From: Pseudomonas putida | GTDB lineage: Bacteria > Pseudomonadota > Gammaproteobacteria > Pseudomonadales > Pseudomonadaceae | Direction of reading: 5' to 3' | DNA length: 64,000 nucleotides | Assembly (NCBI RefSeq): GCF_001941965.1 | Contig: NZ_MKZO01000025.1 | Location: 372,001-436,000 of the forward strand | Part shown: one piece after another, positions 1 to 10,800 of the stretch | Position numbering within the stretch: position 1 is the first letter of the stretch | Layout: every line of letters begins with the position of its first letter | The notes under the pieces: model-generated | The model's input: the letters and a program-made list of their open reading frames with translations, nothing else | What the model was told of the DNA's origin: nothing | Databases searched by the model: none | Translations under genes and position numbers: made by a program

Positions 1-3000
1 CGCCGTCTGGCGAAAGCGCCGGCGACGGCCAGGACTTTGCTGCGCCACTGGCCGCGCTGCTGAGCATCAACGGCCAGGTCTACGGCGGCGAGCTGGACCT
101 GGGCTGGAGCTTCAGCAGCGCGGTGTTCGAGCGCGAGACCGTGCAGCGCCTGGCGGATGACTACGCCGCCGAGCTGCGCCTGCTGGTGGAGCACTGCACC
201 GCGCCGGCCGTGGCCGGCATCACCCCCTCGGACTTCCCGCTGGTGAAACTGACCCAGGCCGAGCTGGATGGCCTGCCGGTGCCCGCCGGCAATATCCAGG
301 ACCTCTACCCGCTGGCGCCGATGCAGCAGGGCATGCTGTTCCACACCCTCTACGAGCAGGAGGCCGGCAACTACATCAACCAGTTGCGGGTCGAGGTCAA
401 TGGCCTTGAGGTCGCCCGCTTCCATGCGGCCTGGCAGGCGGTGGTGGACCAGCACGATGTGCTGCGCAGCGTGTTCGTCAGCGAGCTGGAGCAGCCGTTG
501 CAGGTGGTGCTGCGCCAGGTCGAGGTGCCGTTCAGCGAGGTCGATGTCCGTGGCCAGGCCGACCAGCAGGCCTGGCTGGATGCCTGGGCGGCCGGCGAGC
601 GCGAGGGCGGTTTCGAGCTGAGTAGCGGGCCGCTGCTGCGGTTGGCCGTGGCGCGCATCGGTGAGCAGCGTTATCAACTGGTGTACACCTGCCATCACAT
701 CCTGATGGACGGCTGGAGCAGCTCGCGCATGCTCGGCGAGGTCTTGCAGCGCTACAGCGGCCAGGACGTTGCTCGTCAGGGCGCGCGCTATCGCGACTAT
801 ATCGAGTGGCTGCAACGCCAGGACGGCAGCGCCAGCCAGCGCTTCTGGGTGCGTCACCTGCACCGCCTGGACGAGCCGACCCGCTTGGTCCAGGCATTCA
901 AGTCCGGGGTTGCCGGCACGGGTTACGGCGAGCAGTCCCATGTGCTGGACGCTTCCCTGACCCAGCGCCTCGGCGAGTTCGCCCGGGAGCAGCGGGTCAC
1001 CCTCAACACCCTGGTCCAGGCTGCGTGGCTGTTGCTGCTGCAACGCTACACCGGGCAGTCCAGCGTGACCTTCGGCGCCACGGTGGCGGGCCGTCCGGCG
1101 GAGCTGCCGGGCATCGAGGAACAGCTCGGCCTGTTCATCAACACCCTGCCGGTGGTCGGCAGCCCGCGTTCCGAACAGTCGGTAGCCGATTGGGTGCGCG
1201 AGGTACAGGAGCAGAACGTGGCCCTGCGCGAGCACGAGCATACGCCGCTCAACGAGATCCAGCGCTGGGCCGGGCAGGGCGGCGAAGCGCTGTTCGACAA
1301 TATCCTGGTGTTCGAGAACTACCCGGTGTCCGAGGCGCTGCAGCAGACCGCACCGCAGGGCCTGGAATTCGGTACGCTGGTCAACCGCGAACAGTCCCAC
1401 TATCCGCTGACCCTGGTGGTCAACGTCGGCGCCACGCTGTCCATGCGCCTGAGCCATGACCGGCGCTTCTTCGCCGATGCGGCGGTGGTGCAACTGGCCG
1501 CGCATCTGGATCATCTGCTGCGAGCCTTGGTGGCCAATCCGCAGGCGGCGCTGGGTGAGCTGGCCTTGCCTTCGGCGGTGAGCCAGGAAGTGGCGGTCTA
1601 CCCGGGCGAGCAGTGCATTCATCAGCGTATCGAGGCGCAGGCGGCGCGGGTGCCGGAAGCGGTGGCCGTCAGTTTCGGTAGCGAACAGCTGACTTATGCA
1701 CAGCTGAACCGTCGGGCGAACCAACTGGCGCACAAACTGCGCGAGCAGGGCGTTAGGCCGGATGTGCTGGTCGGGCTTTCCGTCGAGCGCAGCCTGGAAA
1801 TGCTGGTCGGGGTGCTGGGCATCCTCAAGGCCGGCGGCGCCTATGTGCCGCTGGACCCGGATTATCCACAGGACCGTCTCGACTACATGCAGCAGGACAG
1901 CGGCATCAAGCTGCTGCTGACCCAGGCGGATCTGCTGGGCTCGTTCGAGGGTTACAGCGATGAGAATCCGGTCAACCTGACGTCGCCGGACAACCTCGCC
2001 TATGTGATCTACACCTCGGGTTCGACCGGCAAGCCGAAAGGCGCGCTGTTGCCGCACCAGAATGTCCTGCGCCTGTTCAAGGCGACCGAGGACTGGTTCG
2101 GTTTCGACGACAAGGACGTGTGGACCCTGTTCCACTCCTATGCCTTCGACTTCTCCGTGTGGGAGATCTTCGGCGCGCTGATGTACGGCGGTCGCCTGGT
2201 CGTTGTCCCGCGTGAAGTGACCCGGTCGCCGGAAGACTTCAGCCAGCTGTTGGTGGACGAAAAGGTCACCGTGCTGAACCAGACGCCATCGGCGTTCAAG
2301 CAACTGTCCCGGGTCGCCAGCGAAGCACTGAGCCTGCGCTACGTAGTGTTCGGCGGCGAAGCCCTGGACGTCGGCAGCCTGCAACCGTGGTTCGAGCGCT
2401 TCGGTGATCAACAGCCGCGTTTGATCAACATGTACGGCATCACCGAAACCACGGTGCACGTGACCTATCGCCCGATCACCAAGGCAGATCTGGTGCAGGC
2501 GGAAGTCAGCCCGATCGGCGAGGCGATCCCGGACCTGTCGATGGTCGTGCTCGACACCGACTTCAACCCCGTCGCGACCGGTGTCTGCGGCGAGCTGCAT
2601 GTCGGCCACGCCGGCCTGGCTCGCGGCTACCACAACCGCGCCGCGCTCACTGCCGAACGCTTCGTACCGAACCCGTTCGCGAAAGACGGCAGCCGCCTGT
2701 ATCGCACTGGCGACCTCGCTCGCTTCCGCGAAGAGGGCGTGATCGAATACGCCGGCCGCATCGACCATCAGGTGAAGATCCGTGGCTTCCGTATCGAGCT
2801 GGGCGAGATCGAGGCACGCCTTCAGGAACACGACGGCGTGCGCGAAGTAGTGGTATTGGCAGTAGCCGGCCCGAGCGGGCAGCAACTGGCGGCCTATCTG
2901 GTCCCGACCGATCCGCACCAGGCCGACCTGCGCGAGACCCTGAAAACCCACCTGAAAGCCAACCTGCCGGACTACATGGTCCCGACCCATCTGGTCTTGC

Positions 3001-6000
3001 TGGAATCCTTCCCGCTGACCGCCAACGGCAAACTGGACCGCAAGGCCCTGCCCAAGCCTGACGCGGCCACTCTGCAAGCCGCCTACGTGGCCCCGCAGAG
3101 TGCCCTGGAACAGCAACTGGCAGCGATCTGGGCCGATGTGCTCAAGGTGGAGAAGGTCGGCCTGACCGACAACTTCTTCGAGCTGGGCGGTGATTCGATC
3201 ATCTCCATCCAGGTGGTCAGCCGCGCCCGTCATGCCGGGATCTTCTTCACACCGAAGGACCTGTTCCAGCGCCAGACCGTACAAAGCCTGGCGGCGGTGG
3301 CGCGGCTGGCCGAAGCCACCACTATCGAGCAGGGCGCGGTCGAGGGCATCGCCCCGCTGACCCCGGTGCAGCACTGGTTCTTCGACGGCGACCTGCCGCA
3401 GCGCCATCACTTCAACCAGGCGGTGCTGCTGCAGCCGTCCCGCGCCCTGGACGGCAAGGCGCTGGAACAGGCCCTGCGCGCGCTGCTGGTGCAGCACGAC
3501 GCCCTGCGCCTGGCCTTCGCTGAAGACAACGGCGTCTGGCAGGCCCGTCATGGCGCCCGTCACGATGCGGCCCTGCTCTGGCAGCGCCAGCTGACCCATG
3601 TCGATGAGCTGGAGCCGCTGGTGCAACAGGCCCAGCGCAGCCTCGACCTGCAACAGGGCCACCTGCTGCGCGCCCTGCTGGCCGACCTGCCGGATGGCTC
3701 GCAGCGCCTGCTGCTGGTGATCCATCACCTGGTGGTGGATGGCGTGTCCTGGCGCATCCTCCTGGAAGACCTGCAACAGGCCTACAGCGCGCTGCTGGAC
3801 GGCAAACCCGCGGCCCTGCCGCGCAAGACCAGCGCCTTCAGGCACTGGGGCGAGCACCTGCGCGACTATGCCCGCAGCCCCGCGCTGGAGCAGGAGCTGG
3901 GTTACTGGCAGGCGCAACTGGAGGGCGTCAGCGATGCCTTGCCGCATCACGCCTCCGGCCCGCTGACCAGCCGTAATATCACCAGTGTCTCGACCCGTCT
4001 CGACCGCGACACCACCCGCCAGTTGCTGCAGGACGCCCCGGCGGCCTACCGCACGCAGATCAACGACCTGCTGCTGACTGCCCTGGCCCGGGTCATCTGC
4101 CAGTGGACCGGGCAGGCCTCGGCACTGATCAAGCTGGAAGGCCATGGCCGCGAGGACCTGTTCGACGAACTGGATATCACCCGCACCGTCGGCTGGTTCA
4201 CCAGCCTCTACCCGGTGAAACTCAGCCCGCAGGCGGACCTGGCTGGCTCGCTGAAGACCATCAAGGAACAACTGCGGGCGATCCCCAACAAGGGCATCGG
4301 CTACGGCGTGCTGCGCTACCTCGGCAGCGACGAGGCGCGGCGCAGCCTGGCGGCCCTGGCCAAGGGCACAATCGTGTTCAACTACCTAGGCCAGTTCGAC
4401 GGCAGCTTTGCCGCCGAGGACGCGCTGTTCGTCCCGGCCAGCGAAAGCCGTGGCGATATGCACAGCGCCGAGGCGCCGCTGGACAGCCTGATCAGCGTCA
4501 GCGGCCAGGTCTATGGCGGCGAGCTGGAACTGAACTGGCGTTTCAGCACCGAGGCCTTCGCCCCAGCGCTGTTGCAGGACCTGGCCAACCGATATGGCGA
4601 GGAACTGCGCCAGTTGATCGCCCATTGCCTGGGCGCCGGCGTGGCCGGGGCGACGCCGTCGGACTTCCCCCTGGCGCGCCTGGAGCAGGCGCAGATCGAC
4701 CGGCTGCCGATCGCCGTGGCGGAGATCGCCGATATCTACCCGCTGTCGCCGATGCAGCAGGGCATGCTGTTCCACAGCCTGTACGAGAAGGAAGCGGGCA
4801 ACTACATCAACCAGATGCGCGTGGATGTCCGCGGCCTCGATGTGCCGCGCTTCAAGGCGGCCTGGCAGGCACTGATCGACCAGCATGAAGTGCTGCGCGC
4901 CGGTTTCGTCAGCGATATGGAGCGGCCGTTGCAGGTAATCCGTCGCCAGGTCGCGGCAGCCTTCGCCGAGCAGGACTGGCGCGGTCGCGATCATTCCGAC
5001 GCGGCGCTCAAGGCCTGGGCCGATGGCGACCGCCAGCGCGGTTTCGACCTGGAGCAGGAAGCGCTGCTGCGCCTGACCCTGATGCGTACTGGCGAGGACA
5101 GCCATCACCTGGTCTACACCAGCCACCACATCCTGATGGACGGCTGGAGCAACTCGCGCCTGCTCGGGGAAGTCCTGCAGCGCTACCACGGTGAAGTGCC
5201 GGCGCCGAGCGGGGCGCGCTATCGCGACTATATCGAGTGGCTGCAACGCCAGGACGCGGCGCTCAGCCAGCGGTTCTGGAGCGAGCAACTGGCGGTGCTG
5301 GACGAGCCGACCCGGCTGGTCCAGGTGCTCAGGTCGAGCACCGGCGCCCAGGGTTACACCGACCAGCATTACGCGCTAAATCAAGGGGAAACCCGCAAGC
5401 TCAACGAGTTCGCCCGCGAACAGCGGGTCACCCTCAACACCCTGGTCCAGGCCGCGTGGCTGTTGCTGCTGCAACGCTATACCGGGCAGCCCAGCGTGAC
5501 CTTCGGCGCTACCGTGTCGGGGCGTCCGGCGGAGCTGGCGGGGATCGAGGAGCAGCTCGGCCTGTTCATCAACACCCTGCCGGTGGTCGGCAGCCCGCGT
5601 TCCGAACAGAGCGTGGCGGACTTCGTGCAGCAGGTGCAGAACCTCAACCTGGCCCTGCGCGAGCACGAGCACACGCCGCTCTACGATATCCAGCGCTGGG
5701 CCGGGCAGGGCGGTGAAGCGCTGTTCGACAATATCCTGGTGTTCGAGAACTACCCGGTGTCGGAGGCGCTGCAACAGGCGGCGCCGGAGGACCTGAAGTT
5801 CGGCAGCGTGATCAACCTGGAGCAGACCCACTATCCGCTGACCCTGATCGTGGCGGCCGGCGATACGCTGGGCGTGCGCTTCAACTTCGATCGCCAGCGC
5901 TTCAGTGATGAAGCCATGGCGCGGCTGGTCGGGCATTTCGACCATCTGTTGCGGGCGCTGGTGGTGGAACCGCAGGCGGCGCTGGGTGAGCTGGCCTTGC

Positions 6001-7841
6001 CTTCGGTGGTGAGCCAGGAAGTGGCGGTCTACCCGGGCGAGCAGTGCATTCATCAGCGCATCGAAGCGCAAGCGGCGCGGGTGCCGGAGTCGGTAGCCGT
6101 GAGTTTTGCTGGCGAGCAACTGACGTATGCACAGCTGAACCTCCGGGCCAACCAGCTGGCGCACAAGCTGCGCGAGCAGGGCGTGGGGCCGGATGTGCTG
6201 GTCGGGCTTTCGGTCGAGCGCAGTCTGGAAATGCTGGTCGGGGTGCTGGGCATCCTCAAGGCCGGCGGCGCCTACGTGCCGCTGGACCCGGATTATCCAC
6301 AGGACCGTCTCGACTACATGACGGCGGACAGCGGCATCAAGCTGCTGCTGACCCAGGCCGATCTGCTGGGCTCCTTCGAGGGCTACAGCGATGAAAACCC
6401 GGTCAACCTGACCTCGCCGGACAACCTGGCCTACGTGATCTACACCTCCGGCTCGACCGGCAAGCCGAAAGGTGCCTTGCTTCCGCACCACAACGTCCTG
6501 CGCCTGTTCCAGGCGACCGAGGACTGGTTCGGCTTCGACGACAAGGACGTCTGGACCCTGTTCCACTCGTATGCCTTCGACTTCTCGGTGTGGGAGATCT
6601 TCGGCGCGCTGATGCATGGCGGTCGCCTGGTCGTTGTCCCGCGTGAAGTGACCCGCTCGCCGGAAGACTTCAACCAGTTGCTGGTGGACGAAAAGGCCAC
6701 GGTACTGAACCAGACGCCATCGGCCTTCAAGCAACTGGTCCCGGTCGCCTGCGCAGCGCTGTCCCTGCGTTACGTGGTGTTCGGTGGTGAGGCCCTGGAC
6801 GTGGGCAGCCTGCAACCGTGGTTCGAGCGTTTCGGTGATCAACAGCCGCGTTTGATCAACATGTACGGCATCACCGAAACCACGGTGCACGTGACCTATC
6901 GGCCGATCACCAAGGCGGACCTGGTGCAGGCGGAAGTCAGCCCGATCGGCGAAGCCATTCCAGACCTGTCGATGTATGTGCTGGATACTGATTTCAACCC
7001 GGTCGCGACCGGAGTCTGTGGCGAACTGCATGTCGGTCACGCCGGTCTTGCTCGCGGTTACCACAATCGCGCCGCCCTGACCGCCGAACGCTTCGTGCCC
7101 AACCCGTTCGCCACCGATGGCAGCCGCCTGTACCGCACCGGTGACCTTGCCCGCTTCCGCGAAGAGGGCGTGATCGAATACGCCGGCCGCATCGACCATC
7201 AGGTGAAGATCCGTGGCTTCCGTATCGAGCTGGGCGAGATCGAGGCGCGCCTGCAGGAACACGAAGGTGTCCGCGAGGTGGTGGTGCTGGCAGTCGATGG
7301 CCCGGCGGGTCAGCAACTCGCGGCTTACCTGATCCCGGCCAATCCTGATCAGGGTGATCTGCGTGACAGCCTGAAGGCTCACCTGCGGGCCAACCTGCCG
7401 GACTACATGGTCCCGGCCCATCTGGTCCTGCTGGAGTCCTTCCCGCTGACCGCCAACGGCAAGCTGGACCGCAAGGCCCTGCCCAAGCCCGACGCGGCCA
7501 GCCTGCAAGGCGCGCATGTGGCCCCGGTCAGCGAGCTGGAGCAGCAGCTGGCGGCGATCTGGGTGGATGTCCTGCAAGTGGAGCGGGTCGGCCTCACCGA
7601 CAACTTCTTCGAGCTGGGCGGCCACTCGCTGCTGGCGGTGCAGATGCTGGTACGCATCCGCGACCAGTTGCGCTGCGATATCGCCCTGCGCGAGCTGTTC
7701 GAGAAGAGCACGCTGCAGGACCTGTGCGCCGTGGTCGAGGCGAAACAGGGCCAGGTGGACCATGCCCAGGACGAACTGACTAAATCCCTGGAGGCCCTCA
7801 AACGTCTTAGTGCAGAGGAAATCGACAACCTGCTCGCCTGA
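1..7841 (+). CDS. Non-ribosomal peptide synthetase, 5'-truncated: (E)-C-A-T-E-C-A-T, pyoverdine type
   Basis: The reading frame is open from base 3, so the gene starts left of the window; 2612 residues are visible. Residues 1-75 are the tail of an epimerisation domain (VYGGELDLGWSFS). Next come a condensation domain (HHILMDGW near base 700), an A domain (YTSGSTGKPKG, NMYGITETT, YRTGDL, NGKLDRK), a carrier site LGGDS near base 3190, a full E domain (HHLVVDGVSW, EGHGRE), a second C domain (HHILMDGW near 5140), a second A domain and a carrier site LGGHS near 7620. Aligned by eye to GrsA, both A domains read DFWNVGMVHK, the threonine code. The first Thr would be epimerised and the second kept in the L form. 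There is no thioesterase, so the chain passes to the next gene 14 bp downstream. Nearby PvdS boxes, receptors and pvdE point to pyoverdine (a PvdI/J/D-type enzyme). Confidence 0.93.
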   Translation, partial: PSGESAGDGQDFAAPLAALLSINGQVYGGELDLGWSFSSAVFERETVQRLADDYAAELRLLVEHCTAPAVAGITPSDFPLVKLTQAELDGLPVPAGNIQDLYPLAPMQQGMLFHTLYEQEAGNYINQLRVEVNGLEVARFHAAWQAVVDQHDVLRSVFVSELEQPLQVVLRQVEVPFSEVDVRGQADQQAWLDAWAAGEREGGFELSSGPLLRLAVARIGEQRYQLVYTCHHILMDGWSSSRMLGEVLQRYSGQDVARQGARYRDYIEWLQRQDGSASQRFWVRHLHRLDEPTRLVQAFKSGVAGTGYGEQSHVLDASLTQRLGEFAREQRVTLNTLVQAAWLLLLQRYTGQSSVTFGATVAGRPAELPGIEEQLGLFINTLPVVGSPRSEQSVADWVREVQEQNVALREHEHTPLNEIQRWAGQGGEALFDNILVFENYPVSEALQQTAPQGLEFGTLVNREQSHYPLTLVVNVGATLSMRLSHDRRFFADAAVVQLAAHLDHLLRALVANPQAALGELALPSAVSQEVAVYPGEQCIHQRIEAQAARVPEAVAVSFGSEQLTYAQLNRRANQLAHKLREQGVRPDVLVGLSVERSLEMLVGVLGILKAGGAYVPLDPDYPQDRLDYMQQDSGIKLLLTQADLLGSFEGYSDENPVNLTSPDNLAYVIYTSGSTGKPKGALLPHQNVLRLFKATEDWFGFDDKDVWTLFHSYAFDFSVWEIFGALMYGGRLVVVPREVTRSPEDFSQLLVDEKVTVLNQTPSAFKQLSRVASEALSLRYVVFGGEALDVGSLQPWFERFGDQQPRLINMYGITETTVHVTYRPITKADLVQAEVSPIGEAIPDLSMVVLDTDFNPVATGVCGELHVGHAGLARGYHNRAALTAERFVPNPFAKDGSRLYRTGDLARFREEGVIEYAGRIDHQVKIRGFRIELGEIEARLQEHDGVREVVVLAVAGPSGQQLAAYLVPTDPHQADLRETLKTHLKANLPDYMVPTHLVLLESFPLTANGKLDRKALPKPDAATLQAAYVAPQSALEQQLAAIWADVLKVEKVGLTDNFFELGGDSIISIQVVSRARHAGIFFTPKDLFQRQTVQSLAAVARLAEATTIEQGAVEGIAPLTPVQHWFFDGDLPQRHHFNQAVLLQPSRALDGKALEQALRALLVQHDALRLAFAEDNGVWQARHGARHDAALLWQRQLTHVDELEPLVQQAQRSLDLQQGHLLRALLADLPDGSQRLLLVIHHLVVDGVSWRILLEDLQQAYSALLDGKPAALPRKTSAFRHWGEHLRDYARSPALEQELGYWQAQLEGVSDALPHHASGPLTSRNITSVSTRLDRDTTRQLLQDAPAAYRTQINDLLLTALARVICQWTGQASALIKLEGHGREDLFDELDITRTVGWFTSLYPVKLSPQADLAGSLKTIKEQLRAIPNKGIGYGVLRYLGSDEARRSLAALAKGTIVFNYLGQFDGSFAAEDALFVPASESRGDMHSAEAPLDSLISVSGQVYGGELELNWRFSTEAFAPALLQDLANRYGEELRQLIAHCLGAGVAGATPSDFPLARLEQAQIDRLPIAVAEIADIYPLSPMQQGMLFHSLYEKEAGNYINQMRVDVRGLDVPRFKAAWQALIDQHEVLRAGFVSDMERPLQVIRRQVAAAFAEQDWRGRDHSDAALKAWADGDRQRGFDLEQEALLRLTLMRTGEDSHHLVYTSHHILMDGWSNSRLLGEVLQRYHGEVPAPSGARYRDYIEWLQRQDAALSQRFWSEQLAVLDEPTRLVQVLRSSTGAQGYTDQHYALNQGETRKLNEFAREQRVTLNTLVQAAWLLLLQRYTGQPSVTFGATVSGRPAELAGIEEQLGLFINTLPVVGSPRSEQSVADFVQQVQNLNLALREHEHTPLYDIQRWAGQGGEALFDNILVFENYPVSEALQQAAPEDLKFGSVINLEQTHYPLTLIVAAGDTLGVRFNFDRQRFSDEAMARLVGHFDHLLRALVVEPQAALGELALPSVVSQEVAVYPGEQCIHQRIEAQAARVPESVAVSFAGEQLTYAQLNLRANQLAHKLREQGVGPDVLVGLSVERSLEMLVGVLGILKAGGAYVPLDPDYPQDRLDYMTADSGIKLLLTQADLLGSFEGYSDENPVNLTSPDNLAYVIYTSGSTGKPKGALLPHHNVLRLFQATEDWFGFDDKDVWTLFHSYAFDFSVWEIFGALMHGGRLVVVPREVTRSPEDFNQLLVDEKATVLNQTPSAFKQLVPVACAALSLRYVVFGGEALDVGSLQPWFERFGDQQPRLINMYGITETTVHVTYRPITKADLVQAEVSPIGEAIPDLSMYVLDTDFNPVATGVCGELHVGHAGLARGYHNRAALTAERFVPNPFATDGSRLYRTGDLARFREEGVIEYAGRIDHQVKIRGFRIELGEIEARLQEHEGVREVVVLAVDGPAGQQLAAYLIPANPDQGDLRDSLKAHLRANLPDYMVPAHLVLLESFPLTANGKLDRKALPKPDAASLQGAHVAPVSELEQQLAAIWVDVLQVERVGLTDNFFELGGHSLLAVQMLVRIRDQLRCDIALRELFEKSTLQDLCAVVEAKQGQVDHAQDELTKSLEALKRLSAEEIDNLLA
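1561..3060 (+). repeat. NRPS A-domain direct repeat, copy 1
   Basis: Long near-identical direct repeat of copy 2, offset by 4431 bases (exactly 1477 codons). It starts in the C-A linker and runs through the adenylation domain to NGKLDRKALPKP. Most differences are synonymous third-base changes. The surrounding C and T domains are less alike. Confidence 0.85.
5992..7491 (+). repeat. NRPS A-domain direct repeat, copy 2
   Basis: Second copy of the A-domain repeat. Both copies keep the same predicted Thr pocket (DFWNVGMVHK), as expected after module duplication or gene conversion between adjacent Thr modules. Confidence 0.85.
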
Positions 7842-7855
7842 CTGGAGACCCCAAC

Positions 7856-10800
7856 GTGCAAGAGCTGCTTGACTCCGTGAAATCCCTGTCTGCCCGTGAA
7901 CGCAAGGCGCTGGCCGCCTTGCTCAAGCGCCAGGGGGTGAATCTGTACGGCGTCACGCCGATCTTCAGGCGCGAGCTGGAGGCCAGCGCTGCGCTGTCCT
8001 ACGCCCAGCAGCGCCAGTGGTTTCTCTGGCAACTGGAGCCGCACAGCAGCGCCTACAACATCCCGGTGGCCCTGCGCCTGACCGGGGTGCTGGACGTCGC
8101 GGCGCTGGAGGCGGCGTTCGCCGGGCTGGTGGCCCGCCATGAAACCCTGCGCACCACCTTCCGCCAGGACGGCGAGCAGGCGGTGCAGGTGGTGCATGAG
8201 GCGCAGCCGTTCCAGTTGCCGGTGGAGGAGGTCGCCGAGGCGGACCTGCAGGCCCGGGTCGGCGCCGAGCTGCGTGCGCCGTTCGACCTGCAGGCGGGGC
8301 CGCTGCTGCGGGTTCGCCTGCTGCGGGTGGGCGCCGAGGAGCATGTGCTGACCGTGGTCCAGCACCATATCGTCTCCGATGGCTGGTCGATGCCGATCAT
8401 GATCGACGAGCTGGTGCGCCGCTACGACGCTCATCGCTGCGGGCAGCCGCTGCATCTGCCGGCGCTGCCGATCCAGTACGCCGACTATGCGATCTGGCAG
8501 CGCAACTGGATGGAAGCCGGGGAACAGGAGCGCCAACTGGGCTACTGGACCGGGCAACTGGGTGGTGAACAGCCGGTGCTGGAATTGCCCACCGACCGTC
8601 CAAGGCCGCTGGTGCAGAGCCATGCCGGCGCGCGCCTGGACATCGACCTGCCGCCTGCATTGGCGCAGCAGCTCAAGGACCTGGCGCGGCAGCAGGGCGT
8701 GACCCTGTTCATGCTCCTGCTGGCGTCGTTCCAGACCTTGCTGCACCGCTATTCGGGACAGGCCGATATCCGTGTCGGCGTGCCCACCGCCAACCGTAAC
8801 CGTGCCGAGACCGAAGGGCTGATCGGCTTCTTCGTCAATACCCAGGTGCTCAAGGCCGAATTCAGCGCAGACGCGACCTTCGGGCAACTGCTGCAACAGA
8901 TCAAGCACACCGCCGTGCAGGCCCAGGCCCATCAGGACCTGCCGTTCGAACAACTGGTGCAGGCCTTGCAGCCGGAGCGCGACCTGAGCCGCAGCCCGCT
9001 GTTCCAGGTGCTGTTCAACCACCAGACCCAGGCCCAGGGCCAGGCCCGGCAGTTGCCGGGGCTGAGCGTGGAGAAGCTGCAGTTCGGCCAGCACACCGCG
9101 CAGTTTGACCTGACCCTGGAAACCCTCGAACGCGACAGCGGTATCGGCGCGGCGCTGACCTATGCCACGGCGTTGTTCGACCCGGCCACCGCCGAGCGTT
9201 TTGCCCGGCATTGGCGTCATCTGCTGGAAGGCATCTGTGCCAATGTCGGGCAACGGATTGCCGAACTGCCCTTGCTGGATGCCGGCGAGCGCCAGCGCAT
9301 GCTGGTGGACTGGAACCGCAGCCAGCTCGACTATCCCCGCGAGCAGTGCCTGCCAGCGTTGATCGAGGCCCAGGTTGCTGTTACGCCGGATGCAGTTGCA
9401 TTGGTGTCCGCCGATGCATCGCTGAGTTACGTGCAACTGAATGCCCGCGCCAACCAGCTGGCGCACAAGCTGCGTGAGCTGGGTGTCGGCGCGGATGTGC
9501 TGGTGGGCGTGGCGCTGGAGCGGGGGCCGGACATGGTCGTCGGCCTGCTGGCGATCCTCAAGGCCGGTGGCGCCTATGTGCCGCTGGACCCGGACTTCCC
9601 GCCGGACCGGCTGACCTACATGATGGAAGATAGCGGACTGAAACTGCTGTTGAGCCAGTCTTCCCTGGTCGACCAACTGAGCATTCCGCCTGCCGTGCAG
9701 ACCCTGTGCTTGGATCAGGGCGGCGATTGGCTCGAGGGCTACAGCCGCGAAAACCCGCCGGCCTCGGCCGGCCCGGAGAACCTCGCCTATGTGATCTACA
9801 CCTCCGGCTCCACCGGCCTGCCGAAAGGCGTGACCATTCACCACCAGGCCCTGGTCAACTTCCTCTGCAGCATGGCGGAAAAGCCAGGGCTGACGGCGGC
9901 TGACCGGGTGCTGTCGCTGACGTCCCTGTCCTTCGATATCGCCGGCCTGGAGCTGTACCTGCCGCTGATCCGCGGTGCTGCGGTGGTCCTGCTCAAGACC
10001 CACCAGAACAAGGACCCGCAAGCCCTGCTGCAGGTAATCGCCGAGCAGCAGGCCAGCGTGATCCAGGCCACACCGTCGAGCTGGCGGATGATCCTCGACG
10101 CCGCACCAGCCGGTGCATTGAAGGGCAAGACCCTCCTCTGCGGCGGCGAGGCGCTGAGCGCTGAACTGGCCCAGCGCCTGATCGACCAGGCTGGCCACGT
10201 GTGGAACGTCTACGGCCCGACCGAGACCACCATCTGGTCGGCCCGGCATTACCTGACCCGCGCCGATGACGTCTGGTTGGGCAAGCCGCTGGCCAACACG
10301 GCGCTGCATATCGTCAGCGATGACTTCGATGTGCTGCCGGTCGGTGCCCGGGGCGAGTTGCTGATTGGTGGCGACGGCCTGGCCCGTGGTTATCACCAGC
10401 GTCCTTCCCTGACGGCGCAACGCTTCGTGCCCGATCCGTTTTCCAGTACCGGCGGGCGGCTGTACCGCACCGGTGACGTGGCCCGCTACCGCGCTGATGG
10501 TGTGATCGAGTACGTTGGCCGTCTCGACCACCAGGTGAAGATTCGCGGTTTCCGTATCGAACTGGGCGAGATCGAGGCGCGTCTGCTGGAGCATCCGGCG
10601 GTCCACGAAGCTGTAGTGATCGATATCGATCACCAGCTGGCGGCCTACCTGATCGCGGAACAGGACACCCCGGAGCTGCGCAGCGCCCTCAAGGCCCACC
10701 TGAAAGCCGGCTTGCCCGATTACATGGTCCCCAGCCATTTCACCTGGCTGGACAGGATGCCCCAGACCCCCAACGGCAAGCTCGACCGCAAGGCCCTGCC

